Shown here: positions 25,385 to 34,984 of the stretch, one piece after another | How the letters are laid out: every line of letters starts with the position of its first letter | Position numbering within the stretch: position 1 is the stretch's first letter | Origin: Leclercia adecarboxylata | GTDB taxonomy: Bacteria; Pseudomonadota; Gammaproteobacteria; Enterobacterales; Enterobacteriaceae | Length of the DNA stretch: 64,000 nt | Direction of reading: 5' to 3' | NCBI RefSeq assembly: GCF_023639785.1 | Contig: NZ_CP098325.1 | Location: 2,976,001 to 3,040,000 of the forward strand | The notes under the pieces: generated by a model | The model's input: only the letters and a program-made list of their open reading frames with translations | What the model was told of the DNA's origin: nothing | The model's database searches: none | Translations under genes and position numbers: made by a program

Positions 25385-26860
25385 TTATTCCCCACTTTGC
25401 ACATTCGCTATCCGTTCTGCGGGGAGCGCCGCGACATTTTCGCGCGCGGGTCGAGGATATTTCCACAGCCAGCGTCCGCTGACCATGCGCCAGTAAAACA
25501 GCGCGCCGCGTACCGCCCAGTCGAGGAACATCCCCAGCCAGACACCCACCACGCCCATACCCAGCATGATCCCCAGCGTATAACCTGCCACCACGCGACA
25601 TCCCCACATCCCGAGCATCGAGACCCACATGGCAAAGCGGGCATCGCGCGCCCCTTTCAGTCCGGCAGGCAGTACCCAGGACGCCGCCCAGATCGGCATA
25701 AAGGCAGCGTTGAGCCAGATAAGGATCACTACCACGTCCTTAACGTCCTGCTCATGGGTATAGAACGATGCCAGCAGGCTGGCGAACGGCGCGGTGCCCC
25801 AGGCAATGGCGGTAAGCCCAATCGTCGAGAGCCAGAAGACGTGACGCAACTGGCGCTCCGCCTGGCCTATCTGCCCTTTCCCGAGCCGTTTACCGGTGAT
25901 AATGGTGGATGCGGAACCCAGGGCGTTACCCGGCAGGTTGATCAGTGCGGCGATGGAAAAGGCGATAAAGTTACCGGCGATGACGTCGGTCCCCATCCCG
26001 GCCACAAACATCTGGGTCAACAGCTTGCCGCCGTTGAACAGCACCGACTCGATACTGGCGGGCACGCCGATACCCATCACTTCCCAGATAATCGCGAAGT
26101 TGAGCGGCTTGAAATAGCTTTTGAGGCTGATACGCAGCGCCGGATTAAAACCAACCGCCAGCACCACAATGATGGCCACAGCGCCAATATAACGGGAGAT
26201 AGTCAGCCCCAGACCGGCACCGATAAACCCGAGCCCGTCCCAGGAGAAAATCCCGTAGATCAGCACGCTACTGATCATGATGTTGAGGATGTTCATCCCG
26301 CCATTGATCAGCAGCGGAATTTTGGTATTCCCTGCCCCACGCAGCGCCCCGCTGCCAATCAGCGCAATGGCCGCGGCCGGGTAGCTAAGCACCGTCATTT
26401 CAAGATAGGACAGCGCCAGGGCTTTCACCTCTCCGGTGGCATCACCGGCAACCACATTGATAATCTCTTCGCCGAAATAGTGGATCACCGCCGCCAGTAC
26501 AATGGAGAACAGGGTCATGATCACCAGCGACTGTCTGGCTGCCGCCCGTGCCCGCCGCGGATCGCGCTTGCCCAGGCTGAATGCCACCACCACCGTGGTA
26601 CCAAGATCGATCGCCGCAAAGAAGGAGATGATGACCATATTGAAGCTGTCGGCCAGCCCAACGCCCGCCATCGCCTCTTTACCGAGCCAGCTTACAAGGA
26701 AAGTGCTGAGCACCCCCATCAGCAGAACGCAGGTATTTTCCAGAAAGATTGGCACGGCAAGGGGGGTGATTTCGCGCCAGAAGAGAACTTTGTAGCTCTT
26801 GCGTTTGCTATACCAGCGCGTGCGCATCACGGCCTGGCGTAAAGCGGAGGTGACGTTCAA
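25385..26860 (-). CDS. yeeO: YeeO, MATE family flavin/toxic compound exporter
   Basis: 491-residue inner membrane MATE transporter with two six-helix bundles. YeeO of E. coli exports FMN and FAD and can export dipeptides. Start MNVTSALRQAVMRTRW at 26860 corresponds to an internal Met of the longer K-12 annotation (MNISSALRQ), so the E. coli 547-residue model may be overextended. Conserved segments: KVLFWREITPLAVPIFLEN, LGKRDPRRARAAARQSL and GSGALRGAGNTKIPLL. Located between two divergent tRNA-Asn genes as in E. coli. Confidence 0.93.
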   Translation of the reverse strand: MNVTSALRQAVMRTRWYSKRKSYKVLFWREITPLAVPIFLENTCVLLMGVLSTFLVSWLGKEAMAGVGLADSFNMVIISFFAAIDLGTTVVVAFSLGKRDPRRARAAARQSLVIMTLFSIVLAAVIHYFGEEIINVVAGDATGEVKALALSYLEMTVLSYPAAAIALIGSGALRGAGNTKIPLLINGGMNILNIMISSVLIYGIFSWDGLGFIGAGLGLTISRYIGAVAIIVVLAVGFNPALRISLKSYFKPLNFAIIWEVMGIGVPASIESVLFNGGKLLTQMFVAGMGTDVIAGNFIAFSIAALINLPGNALGSASTIITGKRLGKGQIGQAERQLRHVFWLSTIGLTAIAWGTAPFASLLASFYTHEQDVKDVVVILIWLNAAFMPIWAASWVLPAGLKGARDARFAMWVSMLGMWGCRVVAGYTLGIMLGMGVVGVWLGMFLDWAVRGALFYWRMVSGRWLWKYPRPARENVAALPAERIANVQSGE

Positions 26861-27009
26861 AATGGACCTTAGAGAGAAAGTTGAAACTACATTTCAAATA
26901 ATGAGGGAGAAATGCAGATCCTGCAAAGTATTTCCCACAAAAAAATCCAGGAAATGACGACAAACTGATGACAGAATCGGCAGTTGAACAATCTTGTCTA
27001 AGATCAGGT

Positions 27010-27037
27010 TTGACAAAAGTTTTTTCGCCGCTAAGAT
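27010..27037 (+). promoter_or_regulatory. Sigma-70 promoter of the fourth tRNA-Asn
   Basis: TTGACA (27010-27015), 16-base spacer, TAAGAT (27032-27037). Confidence 0.75.
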
Positions 27038-27053
27038 AACGCTCCACAACGAT

Positions 27054-27129
27054 TCCTCTGTAGTTCAGTCGGTAGAACGGCGGACTGTTAATCCGTATGT
27101 CACTGGTTCGAGTCCAGTCAGAGGAGCCA
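27054..27129 (+). tRNA. asnU: tRNA-Asn (GTT)
   Basis: 76 nt, identical mature sequence, anticodon GTT, CCA encoded. Its upstream sequence and terminator differ from the other three copies, so it is the most diverged locus in its flanks. Position after yeeO fits asnU. Confidence 0.96.
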
Positions 27130-27136
27130 CATTTAA

Positions 27137-27164
27137 GAAGCCTGCTTTCGAGCAGGCTTTTTGC
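27137..27164 (+). terminator. Terminator after the fourth tRNA-Asn
   Basis: Stem AAGCCTGC / GCAGGCTT with a TTCGA-type loop and a T run. Confidence 0.85.
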
Positions 27165-27188
27165 TTTTCTGAAGCGGGCAAACGGCGG

Positions 27189-27220
27189 ATAAAAAAAAGC
27201 CCCCGACAGATCGGAGGCCT
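27189..27220 (-). terminator. Terminator after tmaR
   Basis: Minus-strand hairpin GCCTCCGA / TCGGGGGC followed by eight T, directly beyond the tmaR stop. Confidence 0.85.
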
Positions 27221-27238
27221 TATTCTCTTCAGTGACGA

Positions 27239-27574
27239 TTATTCGCCTTTCACTTCAGCGTGCTTCATTTCGCCCATCACTTTCAGCTTTTTGGAGATTT
27301 CACGACGTTCTTTAGAGATCTCAGCATTTTTGATGATGTAGTCGTCTACGCGGTCTTCGTAGTCGCTTTTCATGCTGGCAATAATGCCCTGGATTGCTTC
27401 AACGCTCATGCCTGGTTTGATGTAATCGCTCAGGTTGTCCAGCAGCAGGACACGCTTCTGGTTGTCACGGATCTTCTTCTCAACGTCCTGGATTTCACGT
27501 TGCAGTTTGTTCTTGCGGCGGAACAGGCGGACGAATTCCAGAACATCCTGGAACGAAGGCTTAGTTGTTTCCAT
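27239..27574 (-). CDS. tmaR: TmaR (YeeX), pole-localizing PTS regulator
   Basis: 111-residue coiled-coil rich protein (heptad-like stretches at about 10-45 and 70-105, for example [21 protein letters not shown]). Nearly identical to E. coli YeeX/TmaR, which forms a cluster at one pole and binds phosphorylated Enzyme I of the PTS, limiting its activity. Monocistronic, with its own terminator. RBS GGGGTG precedes the ATG at 27574. Confidence 0.95.
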   Translation of the reverse strand: METTKPSFQDVLEFVRLFRRKNKLQREIQDVEKKIRDNQKRVLLLDNLSDYIKPGMSVEAIQGIIASMKSDYEDRVDDYIIKNAEISKERREISKKLKVMGEMKHAEVKGE

Positions 27575-27740
27575 TTTTACACCCCTGATAATGTGAGATT
27601 CGGATTCGTTTAAACAACCGCGATGGCATTAACTTACTGATAGCGATTGCTGATGACAATAATTTTTCCTTTGTCCCTATCATAACCTCAATTTCTGCTG
27701 AATCGAAGCAGCAGACAACACAACCGCGCATAGCCGCTTT

Positions 27741-28799
27741 TTATTTGCGCAGTGCCCGGCAGATAAGATGTGACAGCAACTCCAGCTGGCGGGCAAGTTC
27801 CATGCTCAACCATACATAGCCGTGAATGGGCGTTTCCGCCACGTTTTCACTGCGATTATCGTTAATCAGCTGACGCAGCTCGGCAACGATTTCATTCAGT
27901 CGCTCGGTATTTGCCAGAATGGGCTGCGGATTACCTTCGTAGAGGGCATGGGCGATGGTCAGCAGCGTTTGCTGGGTCATCTGCTGCGTCTCTTTCAGCG
28001 TTCGGGCATTCAGCATGACAAAGTGGCTGGCCCGGGAGGACCAGTGGGCATTGATCTGTAGCTCGAGCATGCAGACCAGATTGCGGCTGACGGTCTGGAT
28101 CGCCTCAAAGATGGCGCGCTGAATATGGGTCTCTTTGCTGGCCGGCGTAATCAGGCCACGCATTTTCACCACGTCGTTGAGGATGGTTTGCAGATGCTTT
28201 TCCAGCCGTGGACGCTCAACCAGGTTGGGTGAAAACCCCGCCTGATAGACCCGGTTGAAGGCGGTAACGTAGTTCGCCATCTGGATACGCCAGTGTAAAA
28301 ACGCCCGCTGCGGCCAGATGCCGGTAAACAGCATTGCCAGCAGGGACCCCAGGATCACGTCGCCGCTTCGCCACAGCGCAGTCTGCATGTCCCCGGTCGG
28401 CGCGCCAATGACCACCGCGAGGGTGATGCCAATAAGCAGTGCCTGATAGGGTCGTTTCCCCAGTGCCAGCCAGCCACAGAGAAACATTGCTGCCGCGCAC
28501 CACAATAGCATCAGCGGCAGGGAGATAAGCTCCAGCTTCAGGGCAATTAACCCCAGGGCCGACCCCAGAATAGTGCCGCCTATACGCTCGTACGCGCGCG
28601 GAACAACGTTCCCCCAGAAGGAGATGGGCCCCATGATGACCACCAGGGTAATCAGCGGCCATGTCCCTTCCGGCACGTCCAGCAGACGCACCAGTAAAAA
28701 GGTGAGGATAAACGCCAGCGCGATACGGCATCCGTGGACGGTGCGGTAATGACGATACAGACGAATTTCAAAAGGCGTCAGAGACTTGTCGGGGCGCAC
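27741..28799 (-). CDS. yeeA: YeeA, FUSC family inner membrane protein
   Basis: 352-residue FUSC/YccS-like membrane protein. Six predicted transmembrane helices in the N-terminal half (about 20-165, with LALKLELISLPLMLLWCAAAMFLCGWLALGKRPYQ-type segments), then a cytoplasmic helical domain. The family includes aromatic acid efflux components (AaeB type); YeeA has no proven substrate. Close to E. coli YeeA along its entire length, including the last residues LICRALRK. Confidence 0.92.
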   Translation of the reverse strand: MRPDKSLTPFEIRLYRHYRTVHGCRIALAFILTFLLVRLLDVPEGTWPLITLVVIMGPISFWGNVVPRAYERIGGTILGSALGLIALKLELISLPLMLLWCAAAMFLCGWLALGKRPYQALLIGITLAVVIGAPTGDMQTALWRSGDVILGSLLAMLFTGIWPQRAFLHWRIQMANYVTAFNRVYQAGFSPNLVERPRLEKHLQTILNDVVKMRGLITPASKETHIQRAIFEAIQTVSRNLVCMLELQINAHWSSRASHFVMLNARTLKETQQMTQQTLLTIAHALYEGNPQPILANTERLNEIVAELRQLINDNRSENVAETPIHGYVWLSMELARQLELLSHLICRALRK

Positions 28800-28901
28800 A
28801 GGCTCTCCAGCTTTACGGCAAACCCTGATTGTACTTCGTTTTCTGCCGGAGTTGTGCTCCCCGGCAGAAAAACCCTGAGAAAAGTAAGAATTAGCGCGCC
28901 C

Positions 28902-29375
28902 TTACGCGATACGGGTCTGGACCGGAATAAACATTTCAATATCCCAGTAACCGTCTGCGTTGCCGTCATTCAGATAACGTTCAAAGCAGGCTTTCGGCGC
29001 AATCTGGTAATCGACATCTTCGAGCAGGCTATCGAAAAAGAGATTCCACGGGGTGGCGAAATCATGGTTTTCGACGCGGGCCTTCGCTACCGCATAGTCG
29101 CCTTCTGCCACTTCAGTGAGGATGACGCCTTCGCTATTGGGAGGGATAACAAAATCGTCCGCCACGGTGACAACCGTGTCACAGCGTAACTTTTCAGCAG
29201 GGACTTCATCGGGATTATCATAGTAGACCGCCACCCATTCCAGGGGTTGGATCTGACGCCCTTCCACCCACATCATCAGTTGCTCAAAACCCTGCTTAAC
29301 GGTGTGTTCCCACGGGCCAACCATATGAAAACCGGCAATTTTGCGTTTATTCTGGTGCGTGATGCTGTAGTCCAT
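28902..29375 (-). CDS. sbmC: DNA gyrase inhibitor SbmC (GyrI)
   Basis: 157-residue GyrI-like protein that inhibits DNA gyrase supercoiling and protects from microcin B17 and CcdB poisoning. Family motifs: [50 protein letters not shown] and [13 protein letters not shown]. In E. coli it is SOS-induced; a LexA-like box lies just upstream here. Separate transcription from dacD is likely. Confidence 0.95.
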   Translation of the reverse strand: MDYSITHQNKRKIAGFHMVGPWEHTVKQGFEQLMMWVEGRQIQPLEWVAVYYDNPDEVPAEKLRCDTVVTVADDFVIPPNSEGVILTEVAEGDYAVAKARVENHDFATPWNLFFDSLLEDVDYQIAPKACFERYLNDGNADGYWDIEMFIPVQTRIA

Positions 29376-29391
29376 GCTGCCTCCGATTGGT

Positions 29392-29411
29392 TACTGTATA
29401 TACATACACTG
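29392..29411 (-). promoter_or_regulatory. LexA (SOS) box upstream of sbmC
   Basis: TACTGTATATACATACACTG matches the 20-bp LexA consensus (TACTGTATATATATACAGTA) except for the right arm, where ACAC replaces ACAG. It lies 17 bp before the sbmC ATG, overlapping the probable promoter. Confidence 0.75.
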
Positions 29412-29496
29412 TAATGCAGAGAAAAGCGTTATAACAATGATGACCTGTCTATTATGCGAGCAGGCTCGCACAGTCGCCAGCCTGCTCATCGGTAGG

Positions 29497-30663
29497 TTAT
29501 GCCTTATGGTGTATATAGTCGCTCAGACGGGAGAACATTCCGCCTTTCCCGACGCTCTCAAGCGTCACCAGCGGCCAGTGGGCCACAACTTTATCGCGAT
29601 CGTAAAGCTCGATCTCCCCTACCCGCTGATGGGCGGCGATCGGCGCTTCCAGCTCTTTCGTATCCAGCACATACTTGGCCTTAATGTTCGGCAGTTCCGC
29701 CTTCGGCAGCGCCAGCCAGAAATCCTGATCGGTGCCTAACGAAATGCGCTCCTTATCGCCGTACCAGATGCGCTCGTTGCCCACCTGCTTACCGTTACGC
29801 AGGATCTGCACGGTATCGAAATTCTGCTGTCCCCAGTGGAGCAGTTTGCGCGCCTGGTCCTCGCGGCCTTTCGGGCTTTCGGCCCCCATCACAACGGCAA
29901 TCAGACGGCGCTCCCCGTCAACGGCAGAGGCGATCAGGTTAAAGCCGGCACCGGAGGTGTGCCCGGTTTTCAGGCCATCCACGCTGAGCGACTTATCCCA
30001 TAGCAGGCCGTTACGGTTCTGCTGGGTGATGCCATTCCAGGTCAGACTCTTTTCGCTGTACATGTGATAAAACGCTGGCTCACCGTGGATGATCGCCCGG
30101 GAGAGCACCGCCAGGTCGAAGGCGGAGCTGTGCTGGCCCGGGGCATCGAGACCGTGGACCGTTTCAAAATGGGTATCGCGCAGATTCAGCTTTTTGACGT
30201 AATCATTCATCATCGTGACGAACTGCGGCTGCCCGCCTGCGACATAGTCAGCCAGCGCCACGCAGGCGTCGTTGCCGGAGTCAACAATCAGACCGCGGCT
30301 GAGGTCGCGTACGGAGACGCGCTCGCCCGCTTTCAGGAACATCAGCGAGGAGCCATCAAAGACTGGATTGCCCTTTGCCCAGGCGTCCTTTCCTACGGTT
30401 ACCATATCGTCCGGCGTGATACGATGGCTGTCGATAGCGCGATCGACCACATAGCCCGTCATCAGTTTGGTCAGGCTCGCCGGATTACGCTGCTGGTGTT
30501 CATTGCCCGCCGTTAAAATTTGCCCCGTCGTATAGTCCATCAGCACCCAGGATCCCGCCTGGATTGCTGGCGGCTGCGGCGCATAGTTAATTGGATCGGC
30601 AGCCAGCGCGGATGAAATGCTCAAAGTGAGTAAAGAAACAGCAATAAACAGACGGCGTTTCAA
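29497..30663 (-). CDS. dacD: D-alanyl-D-alanine carboxypeptidase DacD (PBP6b)
   Basis: 388-residue low-molecular-weight PBP that trims pentapeptides in the periplasm. Signal peptide to about residue 21 (SSALA before ADPIN). Active-site motifs: SLTK (SxxK, about 63-66), SGN (DSGNDACVALADY) and KTG (GLKTGHTSGAG). The C-terminus forms an amphipathic membrane anchor (GGMFSRLSDYIHHKA). Complete and close to E. coli DacD in sequence and length. Confidence 0.96.
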   Translation of the reverse strand: MKRRLFIAVSLLTLSISSALAADPINYAPQPPAIQAGSWVLMDYTTGQILTAGNEHQQRNPASLTKLMTGYVVDRAIDSHRITPDDMVTVGKDAWAKGNPVFDGSSLMFLKAGERVSVRDLSRGLIVDSGNDACVALADYVAGGQPQFVTMMNDYVKKLNLRDTHFETVHGLDAPGQHSSAFDLAVLSRAIIHGEPAFYHMYSEKSLTWNGITQQNRNGLLWDKSLSVDGLKTGHTSGAGFNLIASAVDGERRLIAVVMGAESPKGREDQARKLLHWGQQNFDTVQILRNGKQVGNERIWYGDKERISLGTDQDFWLALPKAELPNIKAKYVLDTKELEAPIAAHQRVGEIELYDRDKVVAHWPLVTLESVGKGGMFSRLSDYIHHKA

Positions 30664-30873
30664 CGAAGTATCCTCAGGTCATTTAAAATCGTTGACCTTT
30701 TTACGGAACTTTTCAGGTTGATTCCTGGATTAATTGCAAAAGAATGTGACAGCGCGCATGTTTTTCCCGGACGATCCTTCGCAAATTTGCACGGTGGCGG
30801 CGCTTTTCCTTCGGCGTGCCAGGCCGGATGGTTTACCATAGTGATGTCACTCATAAACAGGATGGTATTACTG

Positions 30874-32298
30874 GTGTCTGACTCCGCCGCGCGCCCTACA
30901 TTTTTATTTCATGATTACGAGACCTTTGGCACCAGCCCTTCGCTGGATCGCCCCGCTCAGTTTGCCGCTATCCGCACCGATGAGGATTTCAACGTTATCG
31001 GCGAGCCGGAGGTGTTTTACTGCAAACCGGCCGATGACTATTTGCCCCAGCCTGGGGCGGTGATGGTGACCGGCATCACGCCGCAGGAGGCCCGCGAGAA
31101 AGGCGTCAATGAGGCAGAGTTCGCCCGTCGCATCCACGATCTGTTCACCGTGCCCAATACCTGCGTGGTGGGCTATAACAACGTGCGCTTCGATGACGAA
31201 GTGACCCGGCATATTTTTTACCGTAACTTCTACGATCCCTACGCCTGGAGCTGGCAAAACCGCAATTCACGCTGGGATCTGCTTGACGTGATGCGCGCCT
31301 GTTACGCCCTGCGCCCGGAGGGGATCGCCTGGCCGGAAAATGACGACGGGTTGCCGAGCTTCCGCCTGGAGCATCTGACCCGCGCGAACGGCATTGAACA
31401 CAGCAATGCCCACGACGCGATGGCGGATGTTTACGCCACCATTGCGATGGCGAAGCTGGTGAAGACCCGGCAGCCGAAGCTGTTCGAGTACCTGCTCAGC
31501 CACCGTAGCAAGCAAAAACTAACCACCCTGATTGATGTTCCGCAGATGAAGCCGCTGATGCACATCTCCGGCATGTTTGGCGCCTGGCGCGGCAATACCA
31601 GTTGGGTCGCCCCTCTCGCCTGGCATCCGGAAAACCGCAACGCGGTGATTATGGTGGATCTGGCGGGTGATATTACCCCCCTGCTGACGCTCGACAGCGA
31701 CGAGCTTCGTGAGCGGCTGTACACGCCGAAAGAGGCGCTGGGTGATAATGCCGCGGTGCCGGTGAAGCTGGTGCATATTAACAAGTGTCCGGTGCTGGCG
31801 CCTGCCAATACCCTGCGCCCGGAAGATGCCGATCGGCTGGGAATCGACAGGCAGCGCTGCCTGGCTAACCTGAAATTGCTGCGGGAGAACCCGCAGGTGC
31901 GCGAAAAAGTGGTGGCGATTTTTGCCGAAGCAGAGCCGTTCGTCCCTTCTGAGAACGTTGATGCTCAGCTTTATAACGGGTTCTTCAGCGATGCGGACCG
32001 CAACGCCATGAACATCGTATTAAAGACCGATCCCCGTAACCTGCCCGCACTGGATATCACTTTTGTGGATGAGCGCATCAGGAAGCTGATGTTTAACTAC
32101 CGCGCACGTAATTTCCCCGGCACGCTGGATGAGAGCGAGCAGGAGCGCTGGTTGCAGCATCGCCGCAACGTTTTTACGCCAGAATATTTGCAGGCCTATG
32201 CCCAGGAGCTGGAGATGCTTTATGGTGAATATGAAGGCAATGCGGAGAAGCAGGCGCTGTTGAAAGCGCTGTATCAGTATGTGCAGGAAATAGTGTAA
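30874..32298 (+). CDS. sbcB: Exodeoxyribonuclease I
   Basis: 474-residue 3'-5' single-strand DNA exonuclease used in recombination and mismatch repair. DEDDh motifs: FLFHDYETFG (D, E), GYNNVRFDDEVTRH (D) and the HDAMADVYATIAMAKL motif (H, D). The SH3-like and C-terminal domains interact with SSB. The GTG at 30874 (MSDSAARPTFLFHDYE) is chosen because it gives the E. coli length; the open frame extends further upstream to an ATG at 30862, which is an alternative. dacD lies divergent. Confidence 0.95.
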   Translation: MSDSAARPTFLFHDYETFGTSPSLDRPAQFAAIRTDEDFNVIGEPEVFYCKPADDYLPQPGAVMVTGITPQEAREKGVNEAEFARRIHDLFTVPNTCVVGYNNVRFDDEVTRHIFYRNFYDPYAWSWQNRNSRWDLLDVMRACYALRPEGIAWPENDDGLPSFRLEHLTRANGIEHSNAHDAMADVYATIAMAKLVKTRQPKLFEYLLSHRSKQKLTTLIDVPQMKPLMHISGMFGAWRGNTSWVAPLAWHPENRNAVIMVDLAGDITPLLTLDSDELRERLYTPKEALGDNAAVPVKLVHINKCPVLAPANTLRPEDADRLGIDRQRCLANLKLLRENPQVREKVVAIFAEAEPFVPSENVDAQLYNGFFSDADRNAMNIVLKTDPRNLPALDITFVDERIRKLMFNYRARNFPGTLDESEQERWLQHRRNVFTPEYLQAYAQELEMLYGEYEGNAEKQALLKALYQYVQEIV

Positions 32299-32309
32299 GT
32301 TCAGGGCAT

Positions 32310-32344
32310 AAAAAAACCGGAGGCGATGTTCTCCGGTTTTTTTT
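32310..32344. terminator. Bidirectional terminator between sbcB and plaP
   Basis: Hairpin AAAAAACCGGAG / CTCCGGTTTTTT with A runs on one side and T runs on the other, serving two convergent genes. Confidence 0.9.
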
Positions 32345-32385
32345 ATTTTGCCCGGCGGCGCTATGCTTGCCGGGATCAGGATGCG

Positions 32386-33744
32386 TTATGCAACGTCTTC
32401 GTACTGAGGAACCGGGTTGCGGAAGCTTTTGGTCACGCAGGCCAGGTAAATCAGGCCAATACCACCCCAGATCAGACCCAGAACCATGGAGCTCTCTTCC
32501 AGGTTGACCCACAGTGCGCCAACGGTCAGCGCGCCACAGACTGGCAGTACCAGGTAGTTGAAGTGGTCTTTCAGGGTTTTGTTGCGCTTCTCACGGATCC
32601 AGAACTGGGAGATCACGGAGAGGTTAACAAAGGTAAAGGCCACCAGCGCACCGAAGTTAATCAGGGCGGTAGCGGTAACCAGGTCGAAGTTAATCGCCAG
32701 CAGCGCAATGGCACCGACCAGCAGCACGTTCCATGCCGGGGTACGCCATTTCGGATGAACATAGCCGAAGAAGCGAGTCGGGAACACGCCATCGCGACCC
32801 ATTACGTACATCAGACGAGAAACGCCCGCGTGCGCCGCCATACCGGATGCCAGAACGGTAATGCTGGAGAAGATCAGCACGCCCCACTGGAAGGTTTTAC
32901 CGGCAACATACAGCATGATTTCTGGCTGTGACGCGTCCGGCTCTTTGAAGCGAGAGATATCCGGGAAGTACAGCTGCAGGAAGTAAGACGCGCCGATAAA
33001 GATGACACCGCCCAGCAGCGCCGTCAGGAAGATGGCACGCGGGATCACTCGCTCTGCGTCTTTGGTCTCTTCAGACAGAGAAGAGATACCGTCGAAGCCC
33101 AGGAACGAGAAGCAGAGGATTGTCGCACCGGTGATCATCGGCACAACGTGCGCGCCTTCAGACCAGAACGGACGTGAGCTTACCAGCGTACCTGCACCTT
33201 CACCGTGGGAAACACCGTAGATAATCAGACCGACAATCACCGCCACGATACCCATCTGCAGGATAACGATCAGGGTATTGAAGTTAGCCACGGTCTTGAT
33301 GCTGCGCAGGTTAGAGATGGTCATAAAGGCCACCAGCGCCACAACGAAGATCCACGATGGTACGGAAGGCACCAGCGCTTCGAAGTAAATTTTAGCCAGC
33401 AGAATGTTGATCATCGGCATGAACAGATAGTCCAGCAGAGATGACCAGCCCACCATAAAGCCTACAGCCGGGCTAATGGATTTCTGGGCATAAGTGTATG
33501 CAGAGCCTGCGGACGGGAAGCGGCGAACCAGCTTGCCGTAGCTCAGCGCAGTAAAGAGGATCGCGACCAGCGCAAAGGCATACGCCGTTGCAACGTGACC
33601 GTCAGTGAGGCCTGATACAATACCGAATGTATCAAACAGCGTCATCGGCTGCATATAGGCAAGGCCCATCATAACAACCGGAATCAACGTAAGCGTTTTA
33701 CGTAATTCCACGCGAGAGGTTTTTGGAGTTGCGTTATGCGACAT
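32386..33744 (-). CDS. plaP: PlaP, low-affinity putrescine importer (YeeF)
   Basis: 452-residue APC superfamily transporter with about 12 helices. Family motifs near the start ([34 protein letters not shown]), [20 protein letters not shown], and the end [12 protein letters not shown], all nearly as in E. coli PlaP. It imports putrescine by proton motive force; the role in surface motility is known in E. coli. yeeD/yeeE, which separate sbcB and plaP in K-12, are absent. Confidence 0.95.
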   Translation of the reverse strand: MSHNATPKTSRVELRKTLTLIPVVMMGLAYMQPMTLFDTFGIVSGLTDGHVATAYAFALVAILFTALSYGKLVRRFPSAGSAYTYAQKSISPAVGFMVGWSSLLDYLFMPMINILLAKIYFEALVPSVPSWIFVVALVAFMTISNLRSIKTVANFNTLIVILQMGIVAVIVGLIIYGVSHGEGAGTLVSSRPFWSEGAHVVPMITGATILCFSFLGFDGISSLSEETKDAERVIPRAIFLTALLGGVIFIGASYFLQLYFPDISRFKEPDASQPEIMLYVAGKTFQWGVLIFSSITVLASGMAAHAGVSRLMYVMGRDGVFPTRFFGYVHPKWRTPAWNVLLVGAIALLAINFDLVTATALINFGALVAFTFVNLSVISQFWIREKRNKTLKDHFNYLVLPVCGALTVGALWVNLEESSMVLGLIWGGIGLIYLACVTKSFRNPVPQYEDVA

Positions 33745-34014
33745 AGTTATTCTCCTTTACGGTGAATACCGCCACGTAAGCGAATGATTGCCCCATTTCT
33801 TTCTTCCTCAGCGACAACAACTGTCGGATTTTAGTAAATATCTATCCGGTACGAAGCCCGGCCTCTTGGATTTAAATGATTTTCTTACATGCAAAAAAAA
33901 ATAACCGACGCCTTTTATATCGTCGATTATTTATATGTTTGCAGCGGCGCATTTTGCCCTGGTTTAGGGCGAAAAGGCAAGAGCGCAAAGGCCTTGTGAA
34001 ACAAAAAATTCACA

Positions 34015-34950
34015 CTAATCGCTTGATTTCTCGGCTTCGCTTTGGGCGTATACGGCAGCGATAGCACTATTTGCTAAAATTTCCTGCCGCCACCATGCAT
34101 TCGCAAGCCCGGCGGTCTGCTCATTCCAGCCTATCCACACGGAGTCATAACTGGATTGGGCCACGACCTGCTTCTCAATTAACGCTCCGCTTTCAATGTA
34201 ACGCTGGGCTAAATAGCGCGGCAGATAACCGCAACCTAAGCCGCTTATTTGCAGCTCCAGCTTGGTTTTAAAATCGAAGACGGTAATAGCCTCCTGATCG
34301 TCGAGCAGCTGCGATGAGGCCGAGCAACCTGGCAGGGCGTTGTCACCGACCACAATGGCCCGGTAGCTTTTAATGACGCGACGGTTAACCGGCTCCGGCT
34401 CCTGCGCTAAAGGGTGGTGCGGTGCAACCACGAACACCTGTTCCAGCTGTCCCAGACAGGCAAAACCAAAGTCGCTGAGCTGGGGGGGTTCATGTAACGC
34501 CCCAACAACGATATCCGCCCGGCCTTGCACCAGGGCTTCCCATGAACCCGCCAGCACGCCGTTGATAAACTTAAGCCGGGTCACGCTGTGTCGCTCATAA
34601 AAGGCTTCAATCAGCGGCGCCAGCAGAGAAAAGGGGAAAGTGTCGTCTACGCCGATAATCAGCTCATTCTCCCACCCCTGATGCAGCTTAACGGCCTGCT
34701 TTTCCAGCTCGCGCACTGAATGCAGCACTTCCCGCCCTTTTTCCAGCAGCATTTTCCCGGTGCGGGTAAAGCGCGCCCGGTGGCCGGAACGGTCGAGGAT
34801 CTGAATATTAAGGTCGCTTTCAAGCTTGTGGACGGTGTAGCTGAGGGCGGAGGGCGTTTTAAAGAGCTTCGCCGACGCCGCAGCAAAGCTCCCCTCTTTT
34901 TCCAGTGCATCAAGGATTATAAGAACATCCAGCAGCGGTTTCATGCTCAC
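34015..34950 (-). CDS. yeeY: YeeY, LysR-type transcriptional regulator
   Basis: 311-residue LysR regulator. HTH in ILDALEKEGSFAAASAKLFKTPSALSYTVHKLE and the effector domain (ELIIGVDDTFPFSLLAPLIEAFY). Close to E. coli YeeY; the target genes and ligand are unknown. The third residue, also Met (34944), may be the true start. It runs in the same direction as yeeZ with 34 bp between them. Confidence 0.92.
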   Translation of the reverse strand: MSMKPLLDVLIILDALEKEGSFAAASAKLFKTPSALSYTVHKLESDLNIQILDRSGHRARFTRTGKMLLEKGREVLHSVRELEKQAVKLHQGWENELIIGVDDTFPFSLLAPLIEAFYERHSVTRLKFINGVLAGSWEALVQGRADIVVGALHEPPQLSDFGFACLGQLEQVFVVAPHHPLAQEPEPVNRRVIKSYRAIVVGDNALPGCSASSQLLDDQEAITVFDFKTKLELQISGLGCGYLPRYLAQRYIESGALIEKQVVAQSSYDSVWIGWNEQTAGLANAWWRQEILANSAIAAVYAQSEAEKSSD

Positions 34951-34984
34951 CCCCTTGTGGTGCGCTTACGCTCCGCCAGCGGCA

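Noticed and set aside
25310..26842. Long open frame on the + strand opposite yeeO (510 codons)
   Set aside because: It is an antisense shadow of a GC-rich gene; the product is rich in His, Arg, Gln and Pro, has no recognisable domain, and yeeO on the other strand is a clear MATE transporter.
11755..27129. Dispersed identical repeats that might suggest a CRISPR array or IS ends
   Set aside because: The units are complete tRNA-Asn genes with promoters and terminators, spaced by kilobases, with no transposase or cas genes.
30718..30873. Longer start for sbcB
   Set aside because: The extension of 52 codons is not found in E. coli SbcB and overlaps the expected divergent promoter region with dacD; the GTG at 30874 gives the family length.
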